Source: Candidatus Paracaedibacteraceae bacterium (lineage in GTDB: Bacteria > Pseudomonadota > Alphaproteobacteria > Paracaedibacterales > Paracaedibacteraceae). From it: 64,000 nt of DNA. Every line of letters starts with the position of its first letter. Position 1 is the first letter of the stretch. Below the pieces are notes generated by a model. That model ran no database searches. It worked only from the letters and a program-made list of their open reading frames with translations, and was not told the DNA's origin. The position numbers and the translations under genes are program-made. Shown one piece after another: positions 53,621 through 63,370 of the stretch. Location of the stretch: assembly GCA_019636035.1 (NCBI GenBank), contig JAHBYI010000001.1, positions 675,508 to 739,507 of the forward strand. Reading direction: 5' to 3'.

Positions 53621-53643
53621 TTATCCACAGATTCTGTGGATTA
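53621..53643. promoter_or_regulatory. Inverted pair of DnaA-box-like 9-mers
   Basis: TTATCCACA (53621-53629) matches the DnaA box, and TGTGGATTA (53635-53643) is its inverse with one mismatch; together they form a palindrome around ATTC. AT-rich DNA follows. A single pair is far too little for oriC, so this may be a DnaA-binding regulatory site, a simple hairpin, or chance. Confidence 0.35.
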
Positions 53644-53767
53644 TATGTTCTGTTGCGATTTTGATAAGAACATTAAAAATCAATAAGATAAAATGTTTCT
53701 TACTTGATTGCTCAACTTTTTCCCCTATGATAATAAGGGAGGTGGTTCTTAACGTGAAAGAGTTTAA

Positions 53768-54643
53768 ATGTTAGAAGAAATAGAAAAAAATATATTTAAT
53801 TTCTTTGTTGATAGAGCTGAGATTTTAAAACATAACGTCAAAAAAAGCCCTGAGTGCACACTTATTGATTGTACGTTTGATACGACAGAATTCAATATTG
53901 TTTGCCATACCCATTTGGAACAATGGGCAAAGAAAAATCAAGATGCTGAAACCCTAAAAAATCATTACAAAGCACCCGAAGCTAAAAGTTTCTGGAATAA
54001 ACTTTTTCCTTCCCTCTATGCGGATGCCGGTTCTTTTGCTTCTCATAGATATGGTGAAGATATAATTCCTGAGTATTTAAATGGGATTATTAATAGATAT
54101 GAGGGGCGGTCTTTCTCTTGGTTTCTTTCCTCCTCTTGTACGCCTGCTTGGCTTAGCTCAGTTTTGATAAAGCACCAGTTTATACAACAACCGTCTCAAG
54201 CCCTTATGACACTACCTTTAACCGGCCAAAGCTTAGGCCATAAAAAAGAGGCACGATTAGCAATTCACAAGGTCGATGATGCAAGCAGGTTGGTAGACTT
54301 TTTGTCAATGCTCAAGTCAATGAATCCGGAACTTGTGACTTATTATTAATCTCTATCTTTTTCAAATAATTTCACTTTTTTTATTGGATACGATAATGAA
54401 CAGCCCGTTGTGGGATTAAATTTATCTTTCAATAATCCGGAACACGGTATATTTGATGTCATAGCAGGAAGTAATCAGCCTGAGTATATTGAAGAAATTA
54501 TTGGATTCATAAGTGACTATGCTGATCAAAAGGGCTGTACCTCAGTGTCAACTTTAGGTTGTTGCCCTCAATTGATGTCTTCTTATCAGGCAGCTGGATT
54601 TGCTCAGGTTGGAGACTTAGCTCATTTTATTTGGCAAGGTTAA
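53768..54643 (+). pseudogene. GNAT-like acetyltransferase interrupted by an in-frame stop
   Basis: The first frame ends at a TAA (54347-54349) after 193 codons, and the same frame then continues open to 54643 as FTFFIGYDNEQPVVGLNLSF...HGIFDVIAGSNQPEYIEEIIGFISDYADQKGC...YQAAGFAQVG. The downstream part looks like the conserved C-terminal half of a GNAT fold, including a likely acetyl-CoA-binding helix and the final YQAAGF strand. Together they would make a 291-aa protein, so one nonsense change appears to have broken it. Separate translation of the second part from an ATG-like start (54410) is possible but unlikely. Confidence 0.7.
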
Positions 54644-54736
54644 GGGTGTCTGTCCGCAACAAAACCTGAGTCTTTTGTACTTTTGATAAAGAAGATATCT
54701 GCCTTTTGCAGGCCAAAAGTAATGATGGTGGCAGGA

Positions 54737-55168
54737 TTATTTGTCTTTTGACTGGCTGATGACAGGGGTACCTCTGGTTATCGTTGGTGGCATATAGTTT
54801 TCATCATGTTTAGCCAGGATTTTCGTGGCGACAAATACAGTGCCATCCCAAGTTCCATCAACGACAACGCCTTGCCCTTCTTGGAATAAATTAGGGGTAA
54901 TACCGTGGTACACGATGGGAATTGTTGTGGTGAAGTCTGTTACTGTGAACTTAATTTTCATGTCTTGTGTGGTGCGTTGGATGGATCCTTTTTCAACCAT
55001 CCCCCCTAATCTCAGAGTTTTTCCTGTTGGCTTTGTTAACAATTCCGTCGGATTGACAAAGTACATCATTGATTGGTTGAGAGCTGAAAAAATAAAAAGA
55101 GATCCGCCCATGATTGCTGTTGCAACAAGGCTCAGCCATATTAATCGTTTTTTTTGATTCTGTGTCAT
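54737..55168 (-). CDS. ccmE: Cytochrome c maturation protein CcmE
   Basis: Periplasmic heme chaperone, 143 aa, with an N-terminal membrane anchor (LIWLSLVATAIMGGSLFIFSAL), an OB-fold (LRLGGMVEKGSI, FTVTDF, IPVVYHG-like strands) and the covalent heme-binding His in LAKHDENYMPP. Its start overlaps the ccmD stop by 4 bp. Confidence 0.94.
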   Translation of the reverse strand: MTQNQKKRLIWLSLVATAIMGGSLFIFSALNQSMMYFVNPTELLTKPTGKTLRLGGMVEKGSIQRTTQDMKIKFTVTDFTTTIPIVYHGITPNLFQEGQGVVVDGTWDGTVFVATKILAKHDENYMPPTITRGTPVISQSKDK

Positions 55169-55290
55169 TTGGATTGTGCTCGAAGCCGTTTTTCGAGTTT
55201 ATACTTTGTGATTTGGCTCCACACAATAAGGCCCGCAAAACCAAAACAGGCAACAGCATAGGCAAGATAGACATAAAAAAGTTGAGTCAT
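55165..55290 (-). CDS. ccmD: Heme exporter protein CcmD
   Basis: A 41-aa protein from the ATG at 55290: a single membrane helix (residues about 5-24, YVYLAYAVACFGFAGLIVW) then a basic cytoplasmic helix (KYKLEKRLRAQS), the CcmD pattern. It overlaps the ccmC stop and the ccmE start by 4 bp each, so all three are translationally coupled. Too short for automated length cut-offs. Confidence 0.9.
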   Translation of the reverse strand: MTQLFYVYLAYAVACFGFAGLIVWSQITKYKLEKRLRAQSK

Positions 55291-56015
55291 TCACGTTGTC
55301 TCAAAAGAAGAGCGATTAATTTACGGCGTTGTAATTCATTACATAGAATTTGGAGAAACAGATAAAAACACAAACATGCTAGCCCAAAGGCCATGACAAA
55401 TAACGGTACCATCATCATCCAATGGATTGCCGGTTTTGCAAGCCTAAGAATGCTTGCCGGTTGATGTAGGGTATGCCACCACGTAACTGACCATTTGATG
55501 ATCGGCAAATTGATAGAGCCAATAATTGCAAGGATGGCTGCAATTCTCAGGGCTTGTTGTTCCGGTTTAACACAATACGCCGTAATGATATAGGATGCGT
55601 ACAGCAAACAGAGAATCAACATGGATGTTAGGCGTGCATCCCAAACCCACCAATCACCCCATGTTGGTTTGCCCCAGATGGCTCCTGTGATTAAACTGAT
55701 TAGACTGAGTAGAAGGCCAACAGGTGCCATGGCTCGCGTCAGCCAATGGGCAATGGGATTTTGCTTGATAAAGGCATAACCGGAAGCGATCGCCATGGCA
55801 AAATAAGTCAGCATGGCACCCCAAGATGCCGGGACATGAACGTACATTATGCGAACAGTCTCACCCTGAACATAATCAACGGGTGACCAGATCAAGGCTA
55901 ACCACAAACCTATGCTTGTTAAAACAATGCCGAATACAAGCGGTATTGTTTGCCATTTCTGGCTCCACATGAGAAGTGCTGTTGGCGTTTGGAGAAATTT
56001 AAACATATTCACCAC
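55287..56015 (-). CDS. ccmC: Heme exporter protein CcmC
   Basis: A 242-aa six-helix membrane protein that attaches heme to CcmE. The tryptophan-rich heme-binding loop is WGDWWVWDARLTS, and periplasmic histidines (YVHVPASWG, WHTLHQPASI) flank it. It overlaps ccmB by 7 bp and ccmD by 4 bp. Confidence 0.94.
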   Translation of the reverse strand: MVNMFKFLQTPTALLMWSQKWQTIPLVFGIVLTSIGLWLALIWSPVDYVQGETVRIMYVHVPASWGAMLTYFAMAIASGYAFIKQNPIAHWLTRAMAPVGLLLSLISLITGAIWGKPTWGDWWVWDARLTSMLILCLLYASYIITAYCVKPEQQALRIAAILAIIGSINLPIIKWSVTWWHTLHQPASILRLAKPAIHWMMMVPLFVMAFGLACLCFYLFLQILCNELQRRKLIALLLRQRE

Positions 56016-56605
56016 GATATTGATCGAATAACTAACGGGCTGAGTAAGGCTGAGATCGCAATTGAAAATAAGGCGAGTCCCCCTTGCATAGCTAGATAAT
56101 AGCTTGCTTCATGTCCTAGGGCAATGGCTGAAAATAAAGATTGGGTTATGAGGAGGGAAGGAACCGCTAGTGGTAAGATAAAAATGATTAAAACAGATTG
56201 GTTTTTGCCTTGGGCTAACGTTAAGAGTAAGCTCCATCCGCTGAGACTTAGCAAGGTTAGGCTAAAGGCTAAGAGATGAGAAAACAATAACTTTGCCGGA
56301 ATCCAAAAGAGCAAATTTAAGGTATAAGCAATACATAAAGGGATGATTAGAAAAAATAGGCTGTCTATCAATTTTTGAGAAATTAATCGCAAAAGGGACA
56401 TTTGGTGGGCAAGGCACCATGCCAGATGATCGTCTTGAAAATCATCAAAAAATACGCTGTGAAACTGGCTCATAAAAACAACAATACCCAAGATTGCCAA
56501 GACAAATGGTATGTGAAGGTGAACAGAAGATTGGCTTAAGGGATAAACACATGCAATGCCAACGATGAGGTACAGGGTTATGAGCTTTATCCAAGATGTA
56601 AGCAT
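56009..56605 (-). CDS. ccmB: Heme exporter protein CcmB
   Basis: A 198-aa membrane protein with about six hydrophobic segments; FFDDFQDDHLAWCLAHQM-like polar loop after the second helix and the GWSLLLTLAQGKNQSVLIIFILPLAVPSLL region match CcmB, the permease partner of CcmA. It is first in a ccmB-C-D-E operon; ccmA is 24 kb away. Confidence 0.85.
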   Translation of the reverse strand: MLTSWIKLITLYLIVGIACVYPLSQSSVHLHIPFVLAILGIVVFMSQFHSVFFDDFQDDHLAWCLAHQMSLLRLISQKLIDSLFFLIIPLCIAYTLNLLFWIPAKLLFSHLLAFSLTLLSLSGWSLLLTLAQGKNQSVLIIFILPLAVPSLLITQSLFSAIALGHEASYYLAMQGGLALFSIAISALLSPLVIRSISW

Positions 56606-56616
56606 GAACGGTATCT

Positions 56617-57294
56617 TTAAGTGGATTGAGTATAGGCGTCAAATAAATTCAATTGAATGGGGGCACCCAGGAGGCTTTTAATCGGTTCAAAGGATTTTCG
56701 ATGATGCGGGGTGATCCCATGCTGGTGGATTGCTTCAATATGAGACGCTGTGCCATATCCTGCGTTCTTTGCCCAGCCATAGGCAGGATAGCTCAAGTCT
56801 AATTCTTGCATAATCTTATCGCGTGTGACCTTAGCGACGATGGATGCTGCTGCAATAGAGGTTGAGGTTGCATCACCCTTGATAACTGTCATGGAAGGAC
56901 ACGGAAGATTTGGTTTGCGGATACCATCGATGAGGGCGAAATCGGGTTTTGTGGAAAGATCGGCTATGGCGCGTTCCATAGCAAGGCGTGTGGCTCTGCC
57001 AATGTTCAGGGAGTCAATTTCACCGACGGTGGCAATGCCTACTCCAAAGTCCAGTATTGTTCCTTTTAAGTTTTGAATGAGATCATAAGCTTTAAGGCGT
57101 TTTTTTTCGGTAAGTTTTTTTGAGTCATTGACGATTGCTTTAAGATCATCGGGGATGTCTTGTGTCAGAAAGATTAATGCTCCTGCAACAACTGACCCTG
57201 CCAGAGGGCCGCATCCTGCCTCATCAATCCCGGCAATAAGTTGCTCTTGGCACGAATTTTCCAGATCAAAAGTAGGTCTAACTGTCTTCGTCAT
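56617..57294 (-). CDS. rnhB: Ribonuclease HII
   Basis: Cleaves RNA in RNA-DNA hybrids and at single ribonucleotides. The 225-aa protein has IAGIDEAGCGPLAG with the first catalytic Asp-Glu pair, DGIRKPNLPC, KGDATSTSIAAASIVAKVTRD and the C-terminal basic motif. I start at the ATG at 57294, inside the 3' end of the antiporter gene, because the preceding residues of a longer frame are unrelated; overlap implies coupling. Confidence 0.94.
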   Translation of the reverse strand: MTKTVRPTFDLENSCQEQLIAGIDEAGCGPLAGSVVAGALIFLTQDIPDDLKAIVNDSKKLTEKKRLKAYDLIQNLKGTILDFGVGIATVGEIDSLNIGRATRLAMERAIADLSTKPDFALIDGIRKPNLPCPSMTVIKGDATSTSIAAASIVAKVTRDKIMQELDLSYPAYGWAKNAGYGTASHIEAIHQHGITPHHRKSFEPIKSLLGAPIQLNLFDAYTQST

Positions 57295-58564
57295 CAACAA
57301 TAACGTCACTGAGTTTATTCTGTTTTTTCTTGAGGCGATGCTGAGCCCAGCTAAACTCTGGGCCAAAAGCCATGATCAACAGTTTGGTAAAGCTGAGAGC
57401 TTTTGAATCAACATGTTCTTTGATGCGTCGTGCAGAAACAAGCCAAATAGGGCTGAACCCGAGGGATAAAACAGTCATGGCTACAATTAATTTCTGACCG
57501 TGGTCATCAATGATCCCTGATTGGTAGCCGACCGTTGCAAGCAGGAAGGCAAATTCCCCCAGTTGTGAGAGAACAACGCCGACTAAGAATGATTGGGTAC
57601 GGGGGAGGCGGAGGAGCCTCAGGATACCAATGTTAATGGCTGTTTTCCCGATCGTAATAACGAAGAGTAAGATAGTCACCATAAACCAATGGTCAGCGAT
57701 GAAATTCAGGTCAAGCAATAACCCAATAGAGAGGAAAAAAACCATCAACAATGTACTTTGGATGGGTTTTGTTGTCTCAAGCAAGATAATACGTTCGTGA
57801 GTGTTTCCCAAAACGAGCCCGGCTAAGAATGCACCATAAGCAGCAGAAAGCCCCATGAGACCAGAAATGGCTGCTGCAGCAAAACAAAAACCAAGACTTG
57901 CCAAGGGGGTTAGGTCTTTTTCGCCTGAGATAATTTGAGTCAGAGGAATACTAACACGTTGTTTTCGGGATAGGTACGCAATAAGTCCGGCAATGATGGC
58001 AATGGATGATCCCAGTTTTATCAGTAACCCGGGATCAAAAATTGATTCTGTATTCAGATTGCGCAAGACGAGAATCATCGGCACGATGGCAAGGTCTTGG
58101 GCGATGAGGATACCAACAGCCAATTGTCCGGAATCACTCCGCATCTCGCCGATACGTTCTAATAAATTCACAACAACAGCTGTAGAGGATAATGCTAAGA
58201 CAAAGCCGAGAAGCAATGACATCCCCAATGACCATCCAAACAGAGGGGCAAGCCCAAAAGAGACGATCAGGCTAATGACAATTTGCATGACTGTGCATAA
58301 AGTCGTTGGGATCCATGCGTTTTTAAATGTGCGTAAGTTCAGCTCCATTCCGACCACAAAGAGCAACAATAATACCCCAAGCTCAGCCATAGTCTCAACG
58401 AGTTCACGGCTTTCAACATAAGCAAAACCAGATGGGCCAAGAATAATCCCTGCCAGAATGTATCCGAGTATAGGCGGTTGTTTTAGGCGCACGAAACTCA
58501 GCCCGCCGACAAGTGCTGCGACAAGGACAAGCGTAATTTCAATGAGTTTCATATCATGGTGCAT
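57278..58564 (-). CDS. CPA2 family cation:proton antiporter
   Basis: A 428-aa Kef-like membrane protein with about 12 helices, PPILGYILAGIILGPSG at the N-terminus and the AQDLAIVPMI motif carrying the essential aspartate. It ends soon after the last helix and lacks the RCK/TrkA-N domain typical of KefB/KefC, so it is a stripped-down antiporter (K+ or Na+ in exchange for H+). A second ATG lies four codons in. Confidence 0.88.
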   Translation of the reverse strand: MHHDMKLIEITLVLVAALVGGLSFVRLKQPPILGYILAGIILGPSGFAYVESRELVETMAELGVLLLLFVVGMELNLRTFKNAWIPTTLCTVMQIVISLIVSFGLAPLFGWSLGMSLLLGFVLALSSTAVVVNLLERIGEMRSDSGQLAVGILIAQDLAIVPMILVLRNLNTESIFDPGLLIKLGSSIAIIAGLIAYLSRKQRVSIPLTQIISGEKDLTPLASLGFCFAAAAISGLMGLSAAYGAFLAGLVLGNTHERIILLETTKPIQSTLLMVFFLSIGLLLDLNFIADHWFMVTILLFVITIGKTAINIGILRLLRLPRTQSFLVGVVLSQLGEFAFLLATVGYQSGIIDDHGQKLIVAMTVLSLGFSPIWLVSARRIKEHVDSKALSFTKLLIMAFGPEFSWAQHRLKKKQNKLSDVIVDDEDS

Positions 58565-58747
58565 AGGTTAAACCTAACACAGAGGAGTGAATTAAGGCAA
58601 TGTGAATCACGCTAACTCAAAGAGATATATCTATCCACCAACAAAATGACAAAGTCGATTTTTGGGCTCTTGATTTTTCAGGGTTTGAATGGGGATAAAG
58701 GCTTAAAATTTTGTTTTGGTAAAAACTGGAGTAATTTTTAAAAAACG

Positions 58748-58772
58748 AAGGCTCTGACATTCACAGAGCCTT
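58748..58772 (-). terminator. Rho-independent terminator after murA
   Basis: On the minus strand AAGGCTCTG and CAGAGCCTT pair around a 7-nt loop, followed by TCGTTTTT. It starts about 25 bp after the murA stop, so it ends that transcript. The plus strand also has a T-run. Confidence 0.8.
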
Positions 58773-58797
58773 TTTCTTTTGATTGACTATACATCCT

Positions 58798-60075
58798 TTA
58801 TGCAGCTAATGCTTCCCTAATACGCTCAATTTTGGCACCGCATCGACTGAGTTTTTCCTCGATGTGTTCATATCCGCGATCGAGGTGATAGACACGACTA
58901 ATCAACGTTTCTCCCTCTGCGGCAAGTCCTGCTAAGACTAGTGAAACGGATGCTCGTAAATCTGTTGCCATAACAGGGGCACCTTTTAGCTGATCAACAC
59001 CCCGAACCAGTGCTGTAGAGCCGTGTACGGTGATGTTTGCCCCCATGCGACAAAGTTCTGGGACGTGCATGAAACGATTTTCAAAAATGGTTTCTGTGAT
59101 CATGGATGAACCCTTGCAGATCGTCATTAATGCCATCATTTGTGCTTGTAAATCAGTTGCAAACCCAGGGTAAGGTTCAGTCATAACATCAACACCTGTG
59201 ATTGGTTGACCCGATGATTTAACCCAGAAACCATCCCCTTCGTTTTCGATGATAGCACCTGCTTTTTGTAGGCTTGAGATGAAGGATGGTAATAAATCAG
59301 TACTGGTGTTTTTCAAGTACAATTCCCCGCCTGTGATTAAGGCTGCAATGGCAAAGGTGCCTGTCTCAATGCGATCGGCAATAACGCGGTGTGTGGCTGC
59401 TGATAGTTTCTCAACGCCGTCGATTATGATTGTGTCCGTGCCATCCCCTTGGATGGTTGCTCCCATGGCTCTGAGGCAATTGGCAAGATCAACGATTTCC
59501 GGCTCTCGCGCAGCATTAACAAGTTTTGTGGTTCCCTTTGCGAGTGTGGCTGCCATCATCAGATTTTCTGTTGCTGTGACGGATACGAGAGGCATCGTGA
59601 CGGTTGCGCCAACTAAGCCGTTAGGGGCTGAGGCGTGGATGTATCCGTCCTGAAGGTTAATTGTTGCTCCAAGCTCTTCGAGTCCGCGTAAGTGAATATC
59701 AACGGGGCGTGTGCCGATTGAGCATCCGCCAGGCAATGAAACCTTAGCTTCTTTGCACCGAGCAATAAGGGGGCCTAGGACTAAAATAGAAGCACGCATT
59801 TTGCGAACGATGTCATAAGGTGCTGTTGTGCTGGTAATGGTTTGGGCTGTAAGTTTCAAGGTTTTTGAGCCTAGATCCCATTCACATTTGACGCCGTGTT
59901 GTGTCAACAGCTCAATGAGTGAGTGAATATCCGCTAAGTCAGGGACATTCGATAAGTTAAGAGGGTCAGCACTTAAGAGAGATGCCGTCAGGAGAGGAAG
60001 AGCCGCATTTTTGGCGCCGCTAATTTCAATTGTTCCTTTTAACGGTGTGCCACCAACAATGCGAATCTGATCCAT
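58798..60075 (-). CDS. murA: UDP-N-acetylglucosamine 1-carboxyvinyltransferase
   Basis: First committed step of peptidoglycan synthesis, the target of fosfomycin. The 425-aa protein carries the catalytic Cys in [15 protein letters not shown], so fosfomycin-sensitive in principle, and [13 protein letters not shown] plus [19 protein letters not shown]. Full length for the family. Confidence 0.96.
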   Translation of the reverse strand: MDQIRIVGGTPLKGTIEISGAKNAALPLLTASLLSADPLNLSNVPDLADIHSLIELLTQHGVKCEWDLGSKTLKLTAQTITSTTAPYDIVRKMRASILVLGPLIARCKEAKVSLPGGCSIGTRPVDIHLRGLEELGATINLQDGYIHASAPNGLVGATVTMPLVSVTATENLMMAATLAKGTTKLVNAAREPEIVDLANCLRAMGATIQGDGTDTIIIDGVEKLSAATHRVIADRIETGTFAIAALITGGELYLKNTSTDLLPSFISSLQKAGAIIENEGDGFWVKSSGQPITGVDVMTEPYPGFATDLQAQMMALMTICKGSSMITETIFENRFMHVPELCRMGANITVHGSTALVRGVDQLKGAPVMATDLRASVSLVLAGLAAEGETLISRVYHLDRGYEHIEEKLSRCGAKIERIREALAA

Positions 60076-60107
60076 TTTTCATCCAAGTATAAAGTGATTT
60101 GTATTTC

Positions 60108-60593
60108 TTATTCATATATCACAACTGGGGTACCAACTTCAACTTCTTCAAATATTTCATCTATTTCTGAATCTGTTAAAGCGATACATCCGGCTGTCCA
60201 ATCAACCCATCGATGGAGTTTTTGCATAAAGCCGGGCATGTAAGAGAGATACGATCGCATCCCGTGAATACACAAATGATCCCCAATATCAACCCCGCGT
60301 GCCGTTGCATCTGCTGTTTCTTCGGGTGTCGGATAATTGATGGTTAGACTCTTGTTATATTCTGTTGCATTGAGTTTTCTTTTTATGGTGTAAGAACCTT
60401 CGGGGGTTCGTTTGTCATTGCGATCGACCTTACGCCCTTGTGGTTGTCGTCCCAGGGATACGGTATAGGATTTGATTATTTTATCATCTTGGATCAAATT
60501 AAGTTCATGACGATGCTTAATAATTTCAATACTGTCTATGCTAGCAAAGGCCGGCAGGCTGAGCAGTATTAAAATTATCAAAGAATTCATCAT
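60108..60593 (-). CDS. L,D-transpeptidase (YkuD family), paralogue
   Basis: Exported 161-aa enzyme with signal peptide (MMNSLIILILLSLPAFA), TPEGSYTIKRK, DHLCIHGMRS and the catalytic WTAGCIALTDSEID. Wording and length resemble the enzyme at 52 kb, so the two are paralogues within this 9-kb distance. It lies between murA and dcd, in the same direction as both. Confidence 0.9.
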   Translation of the reverse strand: MMNSLIILILLSLPAFASIDSIEIIKHRHELNLIQDDKIIKSYTVSLGRQPQGRKVDRNDKRTPEGSYTIKRKLNATEYNKSLTINYPTPEETADATARGVDIGDHLCIHGMRSYLSYMPGFMQKLHRWVDWTAGCIALTDSEIDEIFEEVEVGTPVVIYE

Positions 60594-60606
60594 TTATCGC
60601 GCTCCC

Positions 60607-61206
60607 TTATAGGCGAGGCAGGGTAACTCCGCGTTGTCCCATATATTTACCGCTGCGATCAGCATAAGAAACCTCACAGTCACTTGTTCCTTTGAGGAAT
60701 AGGAATTGACAGACCCCTTCGTTAGCGTAAATTTTTGCAGGAAGAGGGGTGGTGTTTGAAAATTCTAAGGTTACGTGCCCTTCCCATTCCGGTTCTAAGG
60801 GGGTGACGTTGACAATAATTCCACATCGAGCATAGGTTGATTTGCCAAGGCAAATAACTAAGACATCGCGGGGGATTCGAAAATATTCAACGGTGCGTGC
60901 TAACACAAAACTATTCGGAGGGATGATGCAAACATCTGTTTCTTTTTCAACAAAACTGGTGTCTGTAAAGTTTTTAGGGTCAACAATTGCGTTATGAACA
61001 TTGGTGAAGATTTTGAATTCAGGGGCACAACGGGCATCATACCCATAGGATGATACGCCATAGGAAATAACATCTTGGCGAACTTGCTTTTCCACAAAAG
61101 GCTCAATCATGCCGTGCTTGAGAGATTGTTCGCGAATCCATGAATCCGGAAGGATCCCGCCGTTAATTGGTGCGTGTTGTTGTTTTTGAATTGCTGTGAC
61201 AGACAT
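60607..61206 (-). CDS. dcd: dCTP deaminase
   Basis: Converts dCTP to dUTP for thymidylate synthesis. The 199-aa protein has [56 protein letters not shown] and [11 protein letters not shown], all dcd signatures. I start at the ATG at 61206, with AAAGGA upstream; a longer open frame reaches into the B12 riboswitch region. Confidence 0.93.
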   Translation of the reverse strand: MSVTAIQKQQHAPINGGILPDSWIREQSLKHGMIEPFVEKQVRQDVISYGVSSYGYDARCAPEFKIFTNVHNAIVDPKNFTDTSFVEKETDVCIIPPNSFVLARTVEYFRIPRDVLVICLGKSTYARCGIIVNVTPLEPEWEGHVTLEFSNTTPLPAKIYANEGVCQFLFLKGTSDCEVSYADRSGKYMGQRGVTLPRL

Positions 61207-61327
61207 CTGATTTTCCTTTTTATACACACTCTTATGATTCAGGGTAACAGGATTTATTTTCAGCTGTCTAGCGGTTTTTGCTGTAAATTCCGTTGTATCT
61301 TCAAGGGAAGTCGCGCATAATGAGCTC

Positions 61328-61463
61328 ATCAGCGCATAGGGAACACGGTGTGATTCCGTGACTGTCCTCGCAACTGTAAGTGGGAGTTGGTACCTTTAAG
61401 CCACTGGAGTAGCTCCGGGAAGGCGGTACACTGCTGTGATCACGAGTCAGGAGACCTGCTGAT
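61328..61463 (+). promoter_or_regulatory. Cobalamin (B12) riboswitch
   Basis: P1 ATCAGC (61328-61333) pairs with GCTGAT (61458-61463). Inside are the conserved GGGAACACGGTGTGATTCCG, ACTGTCCTCGCAACTGTAAG and the B12 box AGTCAGGAGACCTGC at 61445-61459. This is the AdoCbl riboswitch core upstream of a BtuB gene, and it should turn the gene off when B12 is plentiful. Confidence 0.92.
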
Positions 61464-61552
61464 ATAGTCAAAACATGACTATAAGTGCCACGTTTCCAAA
61501 AGCGAGTGACTTTTTGAGCCGGGATCGGTTGTGGTTGAGATGAAACCATAAC
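61463..61552 (+). promoter_or_regulatory. Riboswitch expression platform, likely translational
   Basis: TATAGTCA/TGACTATA (61463-61470 and 61476-61483) form a hairpin right after P1. A second hairpin GTTGTGGTT/AACCATAAC (61528-61536 and 61544-61552, one G-U-type mismatch) ends just before the GAGG ribosome binding site of btuB. No T-run follows either stem, so control of translation is more likely than of transcription. Confidence 0.45.
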
Positions 61553-61564
61553 TGAGTGAGGCTT

Positions 61565-63370
61565 ATGAAGCTTTTCTATCTTTTATTAACTGCTGTTTAT
61601 GCTGATCATGTTGCACCGACAATCAAAGTAACAGCTCAATCAGCGCACCGAGTTCCCGCGTCTGTACATAAGGATGTGCTGACGGCTGAGACGCTCAGAC
61701 GGAACCAATTCAATACCCTTGACCGTGCTTTGAATAGCTTGCCAAGCATGGTTGTCGTTCAATCAGGTAACTTAGGTCAACCATCTTCTCTTTTTATGCG
61801 GGGGACGAATTCAAATCATATGCAGGTTCGCCTCGATGGTATGCGAATTAATGCCCCTGATGCCTCAAATGGAATGCTTGATACAGGCTTAGTAACGTCA
61901 GATAGTGTCTCCTCAATTTCTCTTCTAAGAGGAGGGCAAGGGAGTTTGTATGGTTCGGATGCTGTTGGTGGTGTTCTGTTACTCACAACACCCAAAGCAA
62001 CCTCAACCCAAGAATCAATGATGGTTGAGGGGGGGAGTCATCGCCTGATGCGATTATCGGGAAATGCCAGTCATGTCAACGGGCAGACAGGGGGGTATCT
62101 TGGGGTGAGTGGGGCTCGAAGTTCCGGTTATCATCAAACGCCGGTTTTTTATCGCCGACCGTCAGGCCATTACCCGCGCCTGTATTATCGTCACAATGGG
62201 ATTGTTGGACGTTTGGATCATCAATTTAATGAGCAATCGAGTTTGATGGTTGTCAGTCGATATAGTGAAGTTGATACGCTGGTTCAACTTGTTAATCGAG
62301 CCTCCCCTCAAGAGCGATCAACTTTTCTGCAACGGGTTCAACTAACTGTTAATCCTGTATCTCGTTGGAGTCATCAAGTTGGTTTGGGTTTTTTCCAATC
62401 CCATCAGAAAAATGCTTTGGGTGATCCCTTTGAGACTAAAACACAAGGAAAACGGGGGCAGATAGATTGGACGCAAACGTATCAACATCAAACCTTAGGA
62501 AGCCTGTCGACGGGGATTGAGCTCTCTCAAGATCAAGCCAAACAACAGGATCGATCTCAGGCTATGGTTTTTCATCAAGATGCGCTGGGTATTGGTGGTT
62601 TATGGACGAAGAAATTTCAGAGCATAGAATTAGATTGCAGTATCCGCCGTGATAAAATTGCCGGATTTGATGCGGCGATAACACACCGCGAGGGTCTTGT
62701 TTTTACTCCTTTACACGATACAAAGTTTAAAGCAAGTTATGGGACAAGTTTCAAGACGCCAACACTGTATCAGCTTTATGCTAAAACATCTTATTACAAG
62801 GGAAATCCCTTGTTAAAACCAGAACAATCAAAGCAGTGGGATATTTCTGTTGATCACCTTTTGTTCAAAAAAATCAGGTGGGAAGAAACTTATTTTGTGA
62901 ATAGACTGACGCAGTTAATCTATCCAACACAGAATTTTATGTCGAGCCTTAATCTTGGCAAAGCAAGGATTAGAGGTGTGGAATCTACCCTTACGTGGGT
63001 TAATGCAACGTATCAACTTTCTTTGTCGCATACCTTGATGCATGCTGAAAATCGGGTTGATCGGACGCGTTTGTTGCGTCGCCCTCAAACCAAGCTATCG
63101 AGTAATTTTTCTTATAAAATGGAAGATTGGTTGATGGGGGTTGATCTTATTCGTTTAGGAAGAAGACCTGATTTAGATCCTGTGACTTTTATTCGAACAA
63201 CAGCAAAACCCTATATTTTGGTTAATCTTAAGGTTCAAAAACTCTTAGCGTCAGGGGCACGGTTGTATGGGCGTCTTGAGAATGTCTTAAATCGAAAAAT
63301 CCAAGAACCTTTAGGATATCGAAAATCCGGGCTTGCTGCTTATTTGGGTGTGGAGGCTAAGATTGCTTAG
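61565..63370 (+). CDS. btuB: TonB-dependent vitamin B12 receptor BtuB-like
   Basis: A 601-aa outer-membrane receptor. The short signal peptide MKLFYLLLTAVYA is followed by a TonB box (TIKVTAQ), a plug domain (LNSLPSMVVVQSG, LFMRGTNSNHMQVRLDGMRIN, ISLLRGGQGSLYGSDAVGGV) and a 22-strand barrel; the last strand ends AAYLGVEAKIA rather than in Phe. The cobalamin riboswitch directly upstream identifies the substrate. I start at the ATG at 61565, with GAGG 3 nt upstream; GTG at 61556 is less likely. Confidence 0.93.
   Translation: MKLFYLLLTAVYADHVAPTIKVTAQSAHRVPASVHKDVLTAETLRRNQFNTLDRALNSLPSMVVVQSGNLGQPSSLFMRGTNSNHMQVRLDGMRINAPDASNGMLDTGLVTSDSVSSISLLRGGQGSLYGSDAVGGVLLLTTPKATSTQESMMVEGGSHRLMRLSGNASHVNGQTGGYLGVSGARSSGYHQTPVFYRRPSGHYPRLYYRHNGIVGRLDHQFNEQSSLMVVSRYSEVDTLVQLVNRASPQERSTFLQRVQLTVNPVSRWSHQVGLGFFQSHQKNALGDPFETKTQGKRGQIDWTQTYQHQTLGSLSTGIELSQDQAKQQDRSQAMVFHQDALGIGGLWTKKFQSIELDCSIRRDKIAGFDAAITHREGLVFTPLHDTKFKASYGTSFKTPTLYQLYAKTSYYKGNPLLKPEQSKQWDISVDHLLFKKIRWEETYFVNRLTQLIYPTQNFMSSLNLGKARIRGVESTLTWVNATYQLSLSHTLMHAENRVDRTRLLRRPQTKLSSNFSYKMEDWLMGVDLIRLGRRPDLDPVTFIRTTAKPYILVNLKVQKLLASGARLYGRLENVLNRKIQEPLGYRKSGLAAYLGVEAKIA

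Noticed and set aside
53541..53767. Chromosomal origin of replication
   Set aside because: Only one pair of DnaA-like boxes; no cluster of boxes, and no parA/gidA/dnaA genes nearby.
61207..61329. 41-residue N-terminal extension of dcd
   Set aside because: It runs through the leader region to the edge of the riboswitch, and AAAGGA precedes the ATG at 61206.
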